A program made the translations under genes and the position numbers. Below are positions 7,622 through 8,391 of a stretch of 8,391 nucleotides of DNA, piece after piece; the first letter of the stretch is position 1; every line of letters begins with the position of its first letter. The stretch comes from CAYWBI01 sp964456445 (GTDB taxonomy: Bacteria; Calditrichota; Calditrichia; Calditrichales; J004). The notes under the pieces were generated by a model that searched no databases, had not been told where the DNA came from, and saw only the letters and a program-made list of their open reading frames with translations. The stretch is taken from the NCBI GenBank assembly GCA_964456445.1, contig CAYWBI010000165.1:1-8391 (forward strand). The letters run 5' to 3'.

Positions 7622-7667
7622 AATGTAAATGTTGATTAAGCTTTTGCTATGTTACATTGTTTACATT
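7622..7667 (+). repeat. Three TTACATT heptamers, candidate operator of the XRE-cupin regulator
   Basis: TTACATT occurs on + at 7652-7658 and 7661-7667 (nine bases start to start) and inverted, as AATGTAA, at 7622-7628. The outer pair extends to an 8-base perfect inverted repeat, AATGTAAA/TTTACATT. All lie in the 66 bases between the dehydrogenase stop and the regulator start. Repeats just upstream of an XRE-family gene often serve autoregulation; binding here is inferred. Confidence 0.5.
7645..7653 (+). promoter_or_regulatory. Possible extended -10 element for the regulator gene
   Basis: TGCTATGTT fits an extended -10 (TG-N-TATnnT-like), with transcription expected near 7660, leaving the ribosome site at 7671 in the message. 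It overlaps the middle TTACATT copy, which would suit repression. No good -35 is seen at 17 bases, so this is weak. Confidence 0.25.
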
Positions 7668-7670
7668 TAT

Positions 7671-7676
7671 AAAGGA
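7671..7676 (+). promoter_or_regulatory. Ribosome binding site AAAGGA that sets the regulator start
   Basis: AAAGGA ends seven bases before ATG 7684, good spacing. It excludes the in-frame TTG at 7657, which lies upstream of it and inside the repeats, and disfavours ATG 7693. Confidence 0.65.
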
Positions 7677-7683
7677 TTTAAAA

Positions 7684-8247
7684 ATGCAGGAAATGACCGA
7701 AAAGGAAATCGGTATAAAATTAAAAAAATTACGCCAGGGAAAAAAACTTACCCTAAAGGTTTTGGCCCAAAAAGCTGGTTGTACCGATGCAGCCATTTCA
7801 AAAATTGAACGCGGCGAGGTTACGCCTACCATATCGTTGTTAAAGCGCGCCGTTAATGTGTTGGGGGTAACCTTGTCGGAGTTTTTGGCGAATGGCGACG
7901 AGTATCGCGATACCATCGTTATGCGTGAAGAGCAACGAATACGTATAGATTTTCATGATGAAAAAATAGAATCGTATCAACTGGTCAGAAATTTAAAAAA
8001 CAAACAGCTTCAAGCGCTTTATGAAATTATAAAACCGGGTGGCGGTTCCGGCGGGGTTTATACGCATGAAGGCGAGGAGTTTGGCGTTGTGCTGGACGGT
8101 GAGTTGGAAATTACCGTGGATAAAACCACATATATCGTAAAAAAAGACGATAGTTTTTGGTACCGCTCCATTCGGTCACATGGTTTTAAAAATAACAGTG
8201 AAAAGGATGTCAAGGTTTTGTGGGTTATTACGCCGCCCACCTATTGA
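7684..8247 (+). CDS. XRE-family transcriptional regulator with C-terminal cupin domain
   Basis: This is a two-domain DNA-binding regulator of 187 residues, the normal size for HTH-cupin proteins such as PuuR. Residues about 8-66 form the XRE helix-turn-helix (LKKLRQGKKLTLKVLAQKAG, then DAAISKIERGEVTPTISLLKR). Residues about 112-184 form a small cupin barrel (PGGGSGGVYTHEGEEFGVVL, then HGFKNNSEKDVKVLWV). In the cupin, His128, Glu132 and His166 sit where metal or ligand contacts are usual, though the first motif has one His rather than His-x-His. The barrel likely senses a pathway metabolite. It follows the dehydrogenase by 66 bases containing three TTACATT repeats, so it may both regulate itself and control the operon, possibly via an operon promoter outside the window. 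PuuR, which regulates putrescine-to-GABA catabolism, has the same architecture; orthology is not claimed. Confidence 0.92.
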   Translation: MQEMTEKEIGIKLKKLRQGKKLTLKVLAQKAGCTDAAISKIERGEVTPTISLLKRAVNVLGVTLSEFLANGDEYRDTIVMREEQRIRIDFHDEKIESYQLVRNLKNKQLQALYEIIKPGGGSGGVYTHEGEEFGVVLDGELEITVDKTTYIVKKDDSFWYRSIRSHGFKNNSEKDVKVLWVITPPTY

Positions 8248-8297
8248 CTTTATCACCGGATTGGATGCCTGTTTAATAAAACGTTATTAGTGTGGGC

Positions 8298-8329
8298 GGG
8301 GTGCCTTTCGTTCCGGCAACCCTGTTTTT
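8298..8329 (+). terminator. Candidate intrinsic terminator after the regulator
   Basis: GGGGTGCC (8298-8305) pairs with GGCAACCC (8315-8322) in seven of eight positions, with one G-A mismatch and a nine-base loop. It is followed by TGTTTTT (8323-8329). It lies 50 bases after the last stop codon and would end the whole run of genes. Just before it, TAATAA-AACG-TTATTA (8274-8289) is a small all-A/T palindrome of unknown meaning. The remaining bases to 8391 are pyrimidine-rich on this strand and show no recognisable gene. Confidence 0.45.
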
Positions 8330-8391
8330 CCTCTCCTTTTTCCCGTTTCCATTCTCTTTGTATTTGGGCAAAGCCTTCTTGGCCCGTTCCC

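Noticed and set aside
7657..7683. TTG start for the XRE-cupin regulator
   Set aside because: It sits inside the TTACATT repeats and before the AAAGGA ribosome site; ATG 7684 gives the normal N-terminus.
8250..8391. Open reading on the minus strand at the right edge, as if a convergent gene ended here
   Set aside because: The minus-strand frames are open for some 35-45 codons but low in complexity (Lys/Arg/Glu/Gly) with no recognisable motif, and they would run through the candidate terminator. There is not enough sequence to support a gene.

Overview
The window is one uninterrupted run of eight co-directional genes on the + strand, and all intergenic gaps are short. The first gene is cut by the left edge. 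The last is followed by 144 bases that hold a candidate terminator. No RNA gene, mobile element, CRISPR array or convincing minus-strand gene was seen.

Organism: the secreted peptidase in the middle ends in a type A sorting-like beta domain (a 'LGQTV ... LPQGIYFYTV ... KKLLLI' pattern) and carries a golvesin-like domain. Both are typical of the FCB superphylum, particularly Calditrichota, Ignavibacteria-like and related uncultured lineages. Several genes have recognisable Shine-Dalgarno sites (AGGAGG, GGAG, GAGG), which is less usual for Bacteroidota proper. The placement is therefore an inference: an FCB bacterium, probably outside core Bacteroidota.

Layout: (1) 2-754, the C-terminal part of a DppC/OppC-type permease; (2) 751-1716 and (3) 1709-2476, its two ATPases, each overlapping the gene before it; (4) 2502-3374, a nitrilase-superfamily amidase; (5) 3408-4715, a class III (GABA-type) aminotransferase; (6) 4712-6151, a secreted M23 peptidase that starts on the aminotransferase stop codon; (7) 6193-7617, an aldehyde dehydrogenase; (8) 7684-8247, an XRE-cupin transcription factor preceded by three copies of TTACATT.

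How they may work together: a peptide-type ABC importer brings in a small peptide, amide or amine. The amidase would release an omega-amino acid, the aminotransferase would convert it to a semialdehyde, and the dehydrogenase would oxidise that to a dicarboxylate. Amidase, GABA-type aminotransferase and ALDH are the same enzyme types, in the same reaction order, as DavA-DavT-DavD (5-aminovaleramide to glutarate) or a GABA-amide route to succinate. The XRE-cupin regulator recalls PuuR of putrescine/GABA catabolism. The amidase keeps the Lys-8-Glu-24-Cys spacing of aliphatic amidase, which favours a true amide over an N-carbamoyl substrate. The least expected member is the secreted M23 peptidase, translationally coupled inside the catabolic genes; this is the observation most worth following. 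The exact substrate cannot be read from the sequence.
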